From: Beroe ovata
Taxonomy: Eukaryota; Ctenophora; Nuda; Beroida; Beroidae
NCBI GenBank assembly: GCA_946803715.1
Contig: CAMPET010000311.1
Coordinates: 40,728-54,003 of the forward strand
DNA length: 13,276 bases
Reading direction: 5' to 3'
How positions within the stretch are numbered: position 1 is the stretch's first letter; each line of letters begins with the position of its first letter. Positions 1 to 7,084 of the stretch are shown here, in pieces. The notes under the pieces are model-generated. The model was not told the origin of the DNA, made no database searches, and saw nothing but the letters and a program-made list of their open reading frames with translations. A program made the translations under genes and the position numbers.

Positions 1-135
1 CAGGAAGTACGACTTACAAGCGAGGATTCCAGCAGGCGAGGCAAGCGTTGATGACGTATTACCACGGAGTGCACCTGCTTGCCTCGGAGGGGTGTTCAGC
101 GAGACGCGACTACCCGCGTCACGGTTCTAAGGACT
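1..135. other. GC-rich edge segment, possibly exonic, unidentified
   Basis: The first 135 bases are clearly richer in G+C than the AT-rich DNA that follows. They stay open in two plus-strand frames, one reaching TAA at about 134 and the other TAA at about 152, and in one minus-strand frame over most of the stretch. A frame ending in a stop just where composition drops looks like the last exon of a plus-strand gene entering from the left, but I recognise no family in any frame. The minus-strand reading after the acceptor-like CTTAG does not resemble the expected C-terminus of the DNAJB6-like gene next to it. It could equally be a repeat fragment. Confidence 0.2.
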
Positions 136-512
136 GTTGTTAAACACTTATTGAGAAAAACCTAATTAACGCCTTTAAATATTCAAGCGTTGAGGTAAAA
201 ATGACTCTTTATGCTCGTGATTTTCTGTTCTCGGTTAACTTTCAGTCTTTCAGAATAAGCTGAACTTTAAACTATCTTGGTGAGATAAATCAAGTAACTT
301 GGGTCTTTGAAATTTCAACGTACTTTTCAGAGAACATTGTTTGTCAAATTGAATATTACTATTTAGTTTGATTATATCTGTATTTATATTCGTTCACTAC
401 TGAACCAAATTGAATAGTGCTTCTTGAAATTAACTCGAATTGAAATACATCAATCCAGCATAATTTCATCATCTCCCACATGACACTCGGCCGTGACACT
501 TATGATGTGACC

Positions 513-553
513 CCTATGTTAACCTATGTTAACCTATGTTTACCTATGTCTAC
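513..553. repeat. 10-bp tandem repeat, about 4 copies
   Basis: The unit CCTATGTTAA is repeated four times. The first two copies are perfect and the last two drift (CCTATGTTTA, CCTATGTCTA). It lies just downstream of exon 6 of the minus-strand co-chaperone gene. If exon 6 were not spliced, its frame would end at a TAA (542-540) created by this repeat. Confidence 0.85.
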
Positions 554-575
554 CTTGTTGTAGCCTGAGCCTAAC

Positions 576-675
576 CTTTTTGGTCGTCACTTTCTTCCCG
601 TTAACAATCCGTGTTGAAGTTGAGGAAGATGTGAAGTTAGAGGGTCCACCCATTGACGAGCTTGAACTCATCGAA
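576..675 (-). CDS. DNAJB6-like exon 6 (Ser/Thr-rich, STST...VNGKKVTTK motif)
   Basis: Acceptor GTCACAG|TTCGATG. Encodes a Ser-rich run, then [16 protein letters not shown], the strongest evidence for DNAJB6/B2 family membership outside the J-domain. It probably ends at AAAAAG|GTTAGG, phase 0. Read through, it would add 11 residues and stop at 542-540. No exon resembling the final Glu-rich segment is visible in 1-575. Confidence 0.88.
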
Positions 676-3600
676 CTGTGACAGAGATGTGCAGGTTAGG
701 TGCAATTATAACAGGGACAACAATGCGGCAAAATGAGTTGACCAGGTGTTACTTGACAAATATCATACTCACAAACTGCCACCGCCGTTTCCAAATGCTG
801 AATTGAATAAAGATCCACCACCTCCGAAGCCACCCCCGAAACTGGACGTGATGTCATGACCAAAGCCACCACCGAATCCACCACCAAAGCCGCCAAAACC
901 ACCAAACGGAGAGGAGAAGAATGGATCATCGTCGAACCTGGACGAGGAAACGAACTTTAAGTTGAGAAAGCGAAGTATTAGTATCCTTCACTGCAAGATT
1001 AATGTCACTCACACCCACACACTCATTAAAGCGAACTTAAAGTTGAGCAATATCGCGAACTTGAACTAGAACAAACCTAACTAGGAAGAAGAGTTAACAT
1101 GATAGTTTGCCAGTAACGAACAAATGTGTATTGATTGTTCTCTGTTAGAACGTTAGTACGACAACGTTCTAACGTAGTAATCAGTCCGGCAGCCGTGAAC
1201 CAACAATTTAACGTAATCAAAATCATATCATATCCGGTCCGTGATCTGTAACTCACATTCCGAATCCGGGGCTTGCACGGTGATGATGTCTCGAACTTCG
1301 TGACGATGATCGGTGGTTACTCCGACTGGAAGCGGGGCGTCCACCCGTAAACATGACGAAGGGGTCCTGGCCGCCGAAAAATTCCGCAAATATGTCCTCC
1401 GCTGTTCTAAAGTGGAATCCGGGGTGTCGGAACTCGGAGTGGAAGTCGTGTCCACCTGACCCACCACCTGAGAGGGAGAGGGAGTGAAGGGTGGGGGGAG
1501 GGAGATGGATCATGGGACATGGGTGTGTGTGTGAGTGGGGAGTGAAGGGTGTGAGAGGGAGAGGAGAAGGGGCCGTGAATGTTGATGGGGTTTGACTACC
1601 TTTATACCTAATGATTCGTAATGAATAGAGAAGTGTTGACACAGGATTAGATCGTAAAAACTATGCGGTGGAATTCTCATCATACAATATGCAATCAGAT
1701 CATGGTAAAATACTTGTTACATTATAATGATTAAGAGCGGTTATAGTAACATAATAATTCAAAGTACAAAATATTAGGTTTGAGATTCAAAATGAAGTCT
1801 CATTCAAGTCATGACTCATGTGGATTGAGTATCAATATTAAATGAATGTCACGGATTGTCATCCATGAAAATATCCCGGGAAAAATCAAATAAGTACATA
1901 GCACATGCTATAGATGATGATTTGGTTTGATGATGTAATATCGAAACAAAATAAAATGTTTTGTTTATTTACAGTCAAACAATGAAATTAAGATAAAATC
2001 ACTCGGTTTAGATTATGTCGTTCCCTCCAACTCCCTAATCTCGTCAAGCACTCCCCCGTGTGTTCACCTCCAACTCCCTAATCTCACTGAGCACTCCCCA
2101 GTGTGTTCACCTCCAACTCCCTAATCTCACTGACCACTCCCCCGATCGTTGTCAAGGGATCGTACGGATACAACTCTGAGACGGTGTACCCAATCTGTTT
2201 CCAGCGGATGTCTCGCCGTGCTCTTAACAACCACGTGACGTCACGGCTGAATGTAGGGCTGTAGAGGAATGCTCTGAGTTTATCACGAGACATCGATTCC
2301 CCCATCTGGACAAGTCCTTGTGGTGTGGTGTGGTACAAGTCTGACAACTCACTGTTGAATATCGTCACCCAGCGACCCCCGCTATAGTCTCTCATGAAGA
2401 GTTTGATATACGCTCCCCATTCAAAGTTACGGTGGGAGAGACAGCATTTCGGACAGAAAAACACTGGCGATCCGTTGGCCGCGACCCTTCTCTCCACCTT
2501 CCTGCGACACTTCATAATGGGACACCCTTTGTACAGCATATTCGTGTCCATGACAGCCGTTATGACAGCAGAGCTCTGGAAATACACGTTTTGGAGATCG
2601 TACGATGGTTGTTCTGATATCTCCTGGTCGACCTCTGCGAAAGTCCGAGTAACAAAGTCTGGTTTTCGCTCCATCTGAGGTTCACCGTACATGGCGGCTG
2701 ATACGAGAGCAGCATTCTCACTCAAACCCCTCATCTGCACCCTCTCTAGATTCCACCAGTCTCTCAGCTCTGCTGCTTCTTTCATCTTCGGGTTACAGGT
2801 CACTTTGGAGCTGAACCACGTGTGGAGACTCATATTCCCCGAGGTTGGCTGCCTGTGAACTTTCGCCCCCTTGATGAATATCACTGGTTCCCTGACAATA
2901 TAGGGGGCTACCTGCTCAACATACTCGTCCCATAACACCAGCCAGATGACAGTCCTGGTCATGTCTATCAACTTGACATTCCTCCGCAGCACCACTCGAC
3001 CAGTCTGTTTAGTGGTGTGGTAATATGGATCCTCTGCGTCTACCAGAACGGCCAGTGTGTTGAAATACTGCGTGTCTGGCTTGCTATTGAGTATGGTATC
3101 CAGCCTGACAAACGGGACTTTGAAGCGAGGGACAAAGGGTCGTGTGGATTCAATGGTGGACCACGGCTTCATGGTGAGGGCGTAGTTGGTCTCCACAGAG
3201 GTGTACTTGGTCCGACTATCTCGCACATTCTCAATGTGACAGTCTGAGATCTGGTAACATTTCCCCTCTTCTACCTTCTGGTACAGCAGTTTCGCTTCCT
3301 CGCTGAAACCTGAATAAATCATCAGTAGGTAAGATTCAGAACTTCATTCATTAATGATTCACAGGAATAACGGTCTTTCTGATAGTTAAAATCACATCTT
3401 GAGTAAGGACGCACCTTTCAACTGTATTTCGGCCGTATCATCCATGAGATCAATGACAATCAACATTCCACTACCGTTAGCGTTGTTGAACGGCTTAAGA
3501 GAGCTCTTTTGAGTGACCCTGGAACAAATGGATTACGATTCCCACTTTTAATTTGTTGTGGAAGGAAATGAATAACCATTCAGTTGATAAATTCAGTTCA

Positions 3601-4743
3601 GATAAATGCATACACTCACCTTGCTTTGATTTTCCAATTGACTGAATTGTAGCCCATATTGATGTCTTTGAGATCTATCTTGACTCTTGATTTCCGGAAG
3701 TTGAAATTGAACCGATCAAAGAAGGAGAAGTAGTCATTATAATGATGATCGTATTCGTGGCTGGAGTTATCAGAATGGTATCTGGAACGACCTGACGACG
3801 GATCTGATTCCCAATACAAACCACCAAGCATTGCTATGGTGTTAGCATCGACGTGTTTAATTAGACAGGAGGGCAGGACTATTTTTGAAAGCAACATAAA
3901 GAAAGCAAATTTATTACATGGGTATGAAAAATGAGATGATTACTGGTATATTGGTATGTCATTGTGTATATCATTATGTAACAGTACTGTAAATATTCTG
4001 TATACTGATTGGTCTATCAGACAAGTTTTGATATTAGATTTCATGTTCTGTTGAAAGACTGAATTATCAAGGAATTGAAGAGAATTGACATAGGAAGAAG
4101 CACAAACCTCCATTATTGCTGAGACCATCTTTTCCATATCTATCATAGACCTGCCTCTTCTCAGCTGTAAAAAGATTCAGTATATTATGTAAAAGAAGAT
4201 TCTTGTACAGTAGGTATTGAAGCAGGAATAAGGAAATGATAGTGAAATTCTTACCATCACTCAAAACATCATATGCTTCCCCAATCAGTTTGAATCTTTG
4301 AGTAGCATACTCTGCATTGTCAGTATTCTTATCTGGATGCCACTTCAATGCAAGTTTTCTATATCTGAAATACAAGCATGTTACAGCATTGGGAATATCT
4401 GAATATTGCAAATAATAGAGAATGGTATTTTGGGGCCATGGGGAGGGTCATGGTTCATCTATTTTCATGTTTAATGGTTTTTCAATATTTTTGGTAGTTG
4501 ATTGCCATCAGATGAGTCATGTGAAGGAGATTGGCCATCAAGAACCAATGCAGATCCCAGATTTTCCAGAAATGAGCTTTGAGATGTGTGACCCCTCCCA
4601 AATAATCCCATTCTCAATACTGTGTTTGGATTTAATATGCATATTTGAAAAGAATAGCTTTGTACATACGCTTTTTTGATCTCATCCAAAGTTGCATCTC
4701 TTTTAACCTTCAAGATTTCATAATAGTCATCTTCTTGTGACAT
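576..4743 (-). CDS. DNAJB6/DNAJB2-like class B J-domain co-chaperone (partial at C-terminus)
   Basis: A type II Hsp40: the J-domain stimulates Hsp70 ATPase, and in the DNAJB6/B2 family the Ser/Thr-rich region holds aggregation-prone clients in cytosol or nucleus. Exons run 4670-4743, 4255-4364, 4108-4164, 1353-1467, 773-937 and 576-675, and every junction keeps frame, giving 207 residues. The J-domain is about residues 6-70, with HPD at 34-36 in the sequence WHPDKN. A Gly/Phe-rich region follows (about 80-173) with [14 protein letters not shown], typical of the family. A Ser-rich stretch then leads into [16 protein letters not shown], the DNAJB6/B2 hallmark. The final stretch, expected to follow in the family, is missing and may lie beyond the window's left edge. 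The start ATG is the first one in frame with the J-domain; a GTG precedes it. The large third intron (1468-4107) holds the RPA-like gene. The donors of introns 3 and 4 (GTTTGT, GTTTAC) are weak, so alternative splicing is likely. The family is certain; exon 4's 3' edge is the least certain boundary. Confidence 0.9.
773..937 (-). CDS. DNAJB6-like exon 5 (Gly/Phe-rich repeat)
   Basis: Acceptor GTCCAG|GTTCGAC. Encodes [17 protein letters not shown] followed by repeated GGGF units and [12 protein letters not shown]. The donor TT|GTGAGTATG is close to consensus. An unspliced reading would stop at the TGA within this donor (GGGSL stop). Confidence 0.88.
1253..1467 (-). CDS. Possible alternative last exon of the DNAJB6-like gene
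   Basis: If the weak donor at 1352-1351 is not used, exon 4 stays open for another 33 codons to a TGA at 1255-1253. The added tail is rich in Ser, Arg and His (it includes [11 protein letters not shown]) and would replace the Gly/Phe and Ser/Thr regions. DNAJB6 and DNAJB2 are known to have isoforms with different C-termini, so a short isoform is plausible, but the tail has no recognised match and may be intron read by chance. Confidence 0.3.
1353..1467 (-). CDS. DNAJB6-like exon 4 (Gly/Phe region)
   Basis: The acceptor is preceded by a very long pyrimidine tract (CCCTCTCAG|GTGGTGGG on the minus strand). Encodes [13 protein letters not shown], then [18 protein letters not shown]. The proposed donor CAT|GTTTAC is weak, but it is the only nearby GT with the phase that joins the [13 protein letters not shown] frame of exon 5. 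The acceptor is sure; the donor is inferred. Confidence 0.8.
1468..1575 (-). other. Long polypyrimidine tract before exon 4 (purine/G-rich on plus strand)
   Basis: About 100 bases that are almost wholly purine on the plus strand, with G runs such as GGGTGGGGGGAGGGAG. On the transcribed minus strand this is an extended polypyrimidine tract ending at the exon 4 acceptor, where it would strengthen splicing after a 2.6-kb intron. The G runs could also form a quadruplex or triplex. Confidence 0.6.
1964..1969 (-). terminator. Possible polyadenylation signal of the RPA70-like gene
   Basis: AATAAA on the minus strand, about 115 bases after the stop codon at 2084. A signal here would let the nested gene end inside the host intron, but a single hexamer in AT-rich DNA is weak evidence. 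Confidence 0.35.
2025..2144. repeat. 43-bp tandem repeat, nearly three copies, over a stop codon
   Basis: Copies begin at 2025, 2068 and 2111 with CTCCAACTCCCTAATCTC; the third is partial. The coding strand of the copy at 2111 reads as VVSEIRELE in the RPA70-like protein. Because 43 is not a multiple of three, the same sequence one copy later is read in another frame and supplies the stop. Confidence 0.9.
2084..3309 (-). CDS. RPA70-like exon 3 (rest of DBD-A, DBD-B, DBD-C, stop)
   Basis: Acceptor TTATTCAG|GTTTCAGC, so the ATG at 3322 is intronic and not a start. The exon runs 1.2 kb without interruption to TGA at 2086-2084. It holds the zinc ribbon (GCPIMKC and FFCPKC) and the end of DBD-C. 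The last residues ([11 protein letters not shown]) are read from the 43-bp tandem repeat. Confidence 0.92.
2084..3897 (-). CDS. RPA70-like single-stranded DNA-binding protein (RPA1 family), nested in a DNAJB6-like intron
   Basis: Replication protein A large-subunit family: binds single-stranded DNA in replication, repair and recombination. Exons 3620-3897, 3415-3518 and 2084-3309 join in frame to give 535 residues. Visible parts: DBD-A OB fold about 72-190 (starting NWKIKARVTQKSS, cf. RPA1 WTICARVTNKS), DBD-B about 190-313 ([13 protein letters not shown], then [10 protein letters not shown]), linker LRDWWN, DBD-C about 353-523 with a zinc ribbon Cys390-x4-Cys395-x17-Cys413-x2-Cys416. Both the domain order and the zinc spacing fit RPA70. 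The N-terminal OB domain (DBD-F) is absent; residues 1-70 are a short Asp/His/Ser/Tyr-rich stretch. The start at 3897 is the first ATG of an open exon and is uncertain. The whole gene lies in intron 3 of the co-chaperone, same strand. Divergence from standard RPA1 suggests a paralogue; a Helitron-derived RPA-like protein is a less likely alternative, as no helicase is present. Confidence 0.85.
3415..3518 (-). CDS. RPA70-like exon 2 (DBD-A core)
   Basis: Acceptor GTTCCAG|GGTCACTC and donor AAAG|GTGCGTCC. Encodes [17 protein letters not shown] and [17 protein letters not shown], which line up with the loop and strands of RPA70 DBD-A. Both neighbouring junctions keep frame. Confidence 0.9.
3620..3897 (-). 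CDS. RPA70-like exon 1 (N-terminal stretch and start of DBD-A)
   Basis: Encodes a 70-residue lead segment with [16 protein letters not shown], then [20 protein letters not shown] and KIKA, matching the beginning of RPA70 DBD-A. The donor CAAG|GTGAGTG is near consensus. The 5' edge is open: either ATG at 3897, or an acceptor AAAAATAG|TCCTG inside it that would remove the first residues. Confidence 0.75.
4108..4164 (-). CDS. DNAJB6-like exon 3 (end of J-domain)
   Basis: Acceptor TTTACAG|CTGAG; encodes [18 protein letters not shown], the end of the J-domain. The donor GGAG|GTTTGT is weak but leaves one base, G, which matches the phase of exon 4. It also matches the phase of an acceptor in the nested RPA-like gene. 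Confidence 0.9.
4255..4364 (-). CDS. DNAJB6-like exon 2 (HPD motif)
   Basis: Acceptor TTTCAG|ATATAG and donor GATG|GTAAGA. Encodes [13 protein letters not shown] followed by [14 protein letters not shown], that is J-domain helices II and III with the catalytic HPD loop. Confidence 0.95.
4670..4743 (-). CDS. DNAJB6-like exon 1 (start codon, J-domain helices I-II)
   Basis: Begins ATG TCA CAA and encodes [16 protein letters not shown] and onward to DEIKK plus two bases of an Ala codon. The donor GC|GTATGT is strong and splits the codon, so that joining to exon 2 gives KKAYRKL, the normal J-domain sequence. Reading past the donor leaves the family at once. Confidence 0.92.
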
Positions 4744-4745
4744 CA

Positions 4746-4763
4746 CTATATGATCTGTTCCAT
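4746..4763 (-). other. Short upstream ORF before the DNAJB6-like start
   Basis: ATG GAA CAG ATC ATA TAG lies on the minus strand and its stop ends two bases before the main ATG at 4743. It counts only if transcription starts upstream of 4763, which cannot be seen here. Confidence 0.4.
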
Positions 4764-4818
4764 AAAGAAATATAGATCAATAATTTGCTGTTATTTCAGA
4801 TAAGGACAAATTGGGCAA

Positions 4819-5113
4819 TGACAAGAAAATTAGGACCTGGCAACTGAATACTTTTTAGTAAACTCAAAGAAACTCAACATTCTATTTCTCGAGATGTCAG
4901 GATTATCTAACTTCATTGATACTGCATAGGGAGTCATAAGTGGTCCTATACCTTGTATATGCCTTGTCATTGTCATAGAATTTTTTTAATACAGTAAGAG
5001 TGAAAATGAATAAATAGAATTAATTGCATAACCACTGTCACAACCAACAACATTGAAGTATCAAACATTTACCCAGTATATCTAAAACTGTGCTGTTGAT
5101 GATGATCTCAAAG
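4819..5113 (+). repeat. Dispersed repeat of about 290 bp, copy 1
   Basis: Matches 6789-7078 in the same orientation through most of its length, with scattered substitutions and small indels. Shared blocks include AAAATTAGGACCTGGCAACT, CTCAAAGAAACTCAACATTC and ACAGTAAGAGTGAAAAT. No clear terminal repeats or coding capacity are seen. It lies upstream of the DNAJB6-like start. Confidence 0.85.
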
Positions 5114-5337
5114 CTGTTGATGATGATCTCACAGCTGTTAATGATGATCTCAAAGCAATGCTCAAAAAGGTCATTTATCAGAGTCTTAAGTTTCATGCAA
5201 AAGGAGTCTGGAGTGTGTTTGGTGGCTTCAATGCAGGCCATCAGTTCCGAGTGGACAAGCAACAGATCTACTTAGGAGCATTGCGATTTAAAAGATTGAT
5301 AGAATGGTATACACCTTGTTACACTTTATATTATTGA
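5086..5337 (+). other. Open reading frame of doubtful coding status
   Basis: A frame opens after TAA at 5083-5085 and runs 83 codons to TGA at 5335-5337. It starts with the 7-residue repeat AVDDDLK from the 21-bp array; its first ATG is at 5158 (59 residues, includes GVWSVFGGFNAGHQF). The minus strand is also open over 5038-5262. I recognise no family in either. The part after the array is missing from the other copy of the surrounding repeat, so it is unique DNA or a different inserted fragment. Probably not a gene. Confidence 0.15.
5093..5155. repeat. 21-bp tandem repeat, three copies
   Basis: CTGTTGATGATGATCTCAAAG at 5093-5113 is followed by two near-perfect copies to 5155. Copy 2 of the dispersed repeat has only one such unit (about 7057-7078), so the array grew in this copy alone. 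Confidence 0.9.
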
Positions 5338-5394
5338 TCAAGGGGCATGCGACGTGCACTATAATGAACATGTTATCAATATCTGGTGATTACT

Positions 5395-5458
5395 TTGCCG
5401 ATATTTTCTGTCCACTGTTTCTCACACACACGCATGCGAGAAACTGAAGTCAGTTAAA
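5395..5458. repeat. Degenerate copy of the TTGCCG...GTCCACTGTTTCT palindrome
   Basis: TTGCCGATATTTTCTGTCCA resembles the left arm of the perfect palindrome at 7210-7277. The right arm is badly eroded and the CG-rich centre is replaced by a CA-rich stretch. It shows that the element family has older members. Confidence 0.5.
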
Positions 5459-5650
5459 GTCTGACCATGACATGGACAAAGTTACGCAACATGGGAACAC
5501 ATCTGAAATCCTGGAATAAGAGAATTACCATGTATCATATCATGTCAATACACGCAAAAAGTTTCCCTTTCTACGATAGTTCCCGACGCTTACAACAGCA
5601 TTACCGGATGTCATGTCAATTGTTATCTGATCTGTCCGCTGTGTCTTTGT

Positions 5651-5717
5651 CAGATTTTATCTGACCTCTATTTCTCGCGCGCGCCTCGCGCGAGAAACAG
5701 AGGTCAGATAAAATTTG
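5651..5717. repeat. Inverted repeat (hairpin) with CG-alternating centre
   Basis: Arms of about 31 bp: CAGATTTTATCTGACCTCTA continuing to TTTCTCGCGCG, and the reverse complement ending AGATAAAATTTG. The loop is about 5 bases. The arms contain their own small palindrome (CAGATtttATCTG). Looks like a hairpin-forming miniature element or the two ends of one. Confidence 0.85.
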
Positions 5718-5835
5718 TCGATCGATGATAGACCCTGTCCAGAATTTCGTTTCGTGCGCGCGCGGCACAAACTTATTCTAATCACTCATGCTTCCAGCTT
5801 CGCGGCTTGCATCAGCGATTTAGCATCGCCAGACA

Positions 5836-5964
5836 TTGTCAGATTTTATCTGACCTCAGTTTCTCGCGCGCGCCTTCGTCGAAGGCCGAAACAGGTATCG
5901 GCCTTCGATGAAGGCGCGCTCGCGCGAGAAAGTGAAACAGCACAGGTCAGGTAACATCTGACAA
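5836..5964. repeat. Inverted-repeat element related to 5651-5717
   Basis: Begins TTGTCAGATTTTATCTGACC and ends with the imperfect reverse complement ...CAGGTCAGGTAACATCTGACAA. Inside, CGCGCGCGCCTTCGTCGAAGGC pairs imperfectly with GGCCTTCGATGAAGGCGCGC around a centre near 5896. Same outer arms as the 5651 hairpin, but a longer interior. Confidence 0.75.
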
Positions 5965-6119
5965 GCGCAGCCAGACAACGATTAGCTAACGTCGCAGCCG
6001 GGCTGCGCGGCGCTAATTTGACGTTCGCCATGCCTTAGATCACAGGCTCACTTGTCACTTGCATTATAACTACAGTGCAGTAGCGACTGCCGACTAGCGC
6101 GAGCGATGCAGAGCAGATG

Positions 6120-6256
6120 CGTGACTCAATAATACTCCGCGCCCGCGCCCGCGTGGTCATCAGTCATGGTATTTGGACTTTTATTTTTAATTTTTACGAA
6201 TTTTCAGATCACTGAGTAATTATAAGGGGCGCGCGGCAACGTATGCACACACAACA
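6120..6256 (+). repeat. Duplicated block, copy A (partner 6433-6525)
   Basis: Shares with 6433-6525 the order CGTGACtCAA, AATACTCCGCGC, TTTCAGatCACTGAGTA, GGGGCGCGC and GCAACGTATGCACA. Copy A has an extra stretch of about 40 bp in the middle. Neither has visible coding capacity. Confidence 0.65.
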
Positions 6257-6365
6257 GGGCCTAGGGATATAGAATTCCAAATTGAATCAAATCCAATCTT
6301 TAAATCCGGAAATTTGATCCAAAAACTCCGATTCCGAACAACGGGGAATCGTTGTTCCCCGTCCA

Positions 6366-6525
6366 TAATGGGATATGGACGTCTACTAAATCTAATACTT
6401 TTGACCGACCGACCACTTTTGTTCCCGCGCTGCGTGACCCAAATACTCCGCGCGCGCTGCGCGTCTCCTTTCTACGACTTTTCAGTTCACTGAGTAGAAC
6501 AGGGGCGCGCAACGTGTGCACAACC
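6366..6525 (+). repeat. Duplicated block, copy B, with a second shared module
   Basis: 6433-6525 matches 6120-6256. The part at 6366-6420 (GGACGTCTACTAAATCTAAT, ACTTTTGACC, CCACTTTT) also matches 7765-7815. The block is therefore built from modules that recur separately in the window. Confidence 0.6.
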
Positions 6526-6712
6526 ACTTTTCACTTTTTGACACAATAAAATTAAAAATTAAATACAATTAAATCTAATTTTAAAATGCACTGACAATTG
6601 AGGCCGAGGGTGAATTTACAATTACAATTTAGGATGCATTGATGATGTAATTTATGATTAATTGTATGCGACTGCAAGTGCGAGCTTATTTGGGGGGATG
6701 AGTTTACAGTTT

Positions 6713-6786
6713 AGAGGTTTTACTCTGTTCTTCAAGTATAATTTTTCCCAAAACCAAATGAGATTTGGTTGTTTTAGTCCGCAGCA
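6713..6786 (+). repeat. Two short recurring modules
   Basis: GGTTTTACTCTGTTCTTCAA at 6715 recurs at 7840-7859. ATTTTTCCCAAAACCAAATG continuing to GATTTGGTTGTT (6741-6786) recurs at 8751-8798 as AATTTTTCCCACAACCAAAT and onward. The second contains a small palindrome, ACCAAAT/ATTTGGT. Confidence 0.7.
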
Positions 6787-6788
6787 NA

Positions 6789-7078
6789 AGAAAATTAGGA
6801 CCTGGCAACTGAATACTTTTCTGCAAACTCAAAGAAACTCAACATTCTATCTTTTAAAGAGAAGTCAGGATTATCTAAATTCATTGATACAGCATGGGGA
6901 CTCATATTAGTGGTCCTAGACTAGGCCTTGTCATTGTCTCGGATACAGTAAGAGTGAAAATAAATAAATAGAACTAATTGCATCACAACTGTCACATACA
7001 GCAACCAACAACATTGAAGCATCATTTAGCCACTATATCTTAAACTGTGCTGTTGATGAATGATGATGATCTCAAAGC
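6789..7078 (+). repeat. Dispersed repeat of about 290 bp, copy 2
   Basis: Same sequence order as 4819-5113 in the same orientation. It starts just after the N at 6787 and stops at GATGATCTCAAAGC, where palindrome-family DNA begins. Sequence on either side differs from copy 1, so these are separate insertions or one was displaced by the neighbouring elements. Confidence 0.85.
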
Positions 7079-7084
7079 GCAAAA

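Noticed and set aside
513-553. Telomere-like TTAACCTATG array
   Set aside because: A 10-bp unit with only four drifting copies does not match animal telomere repeats (TTAGGG type).
696-929. Minus-strand frame of 77 codons (VVLAALVV...)
   Set aside because: It is a shifted frame of the Gly/Phe-rich exon 5; only the other frame fits the DNAJB6 family and the splice phases.
2394-3247. Plus-strand open frames over the RPA70-like exon
   Set aside because: They are antisense shadows of a well-supported coding exon and have no recognisable features.
3310-3322. ATG at 3322 as start of the RPA70-like protein
   Set aside because: TTATTCAG|GT is a splice acceptor in phase with the upstream exon 3415-3518, so the ATG is intronic.
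6662-6910. Plus-strand frame over repeat copy 2
   Set aside because: It runs across two repeat modules and an N, and copy 1 of the repeat has stops in that frame.
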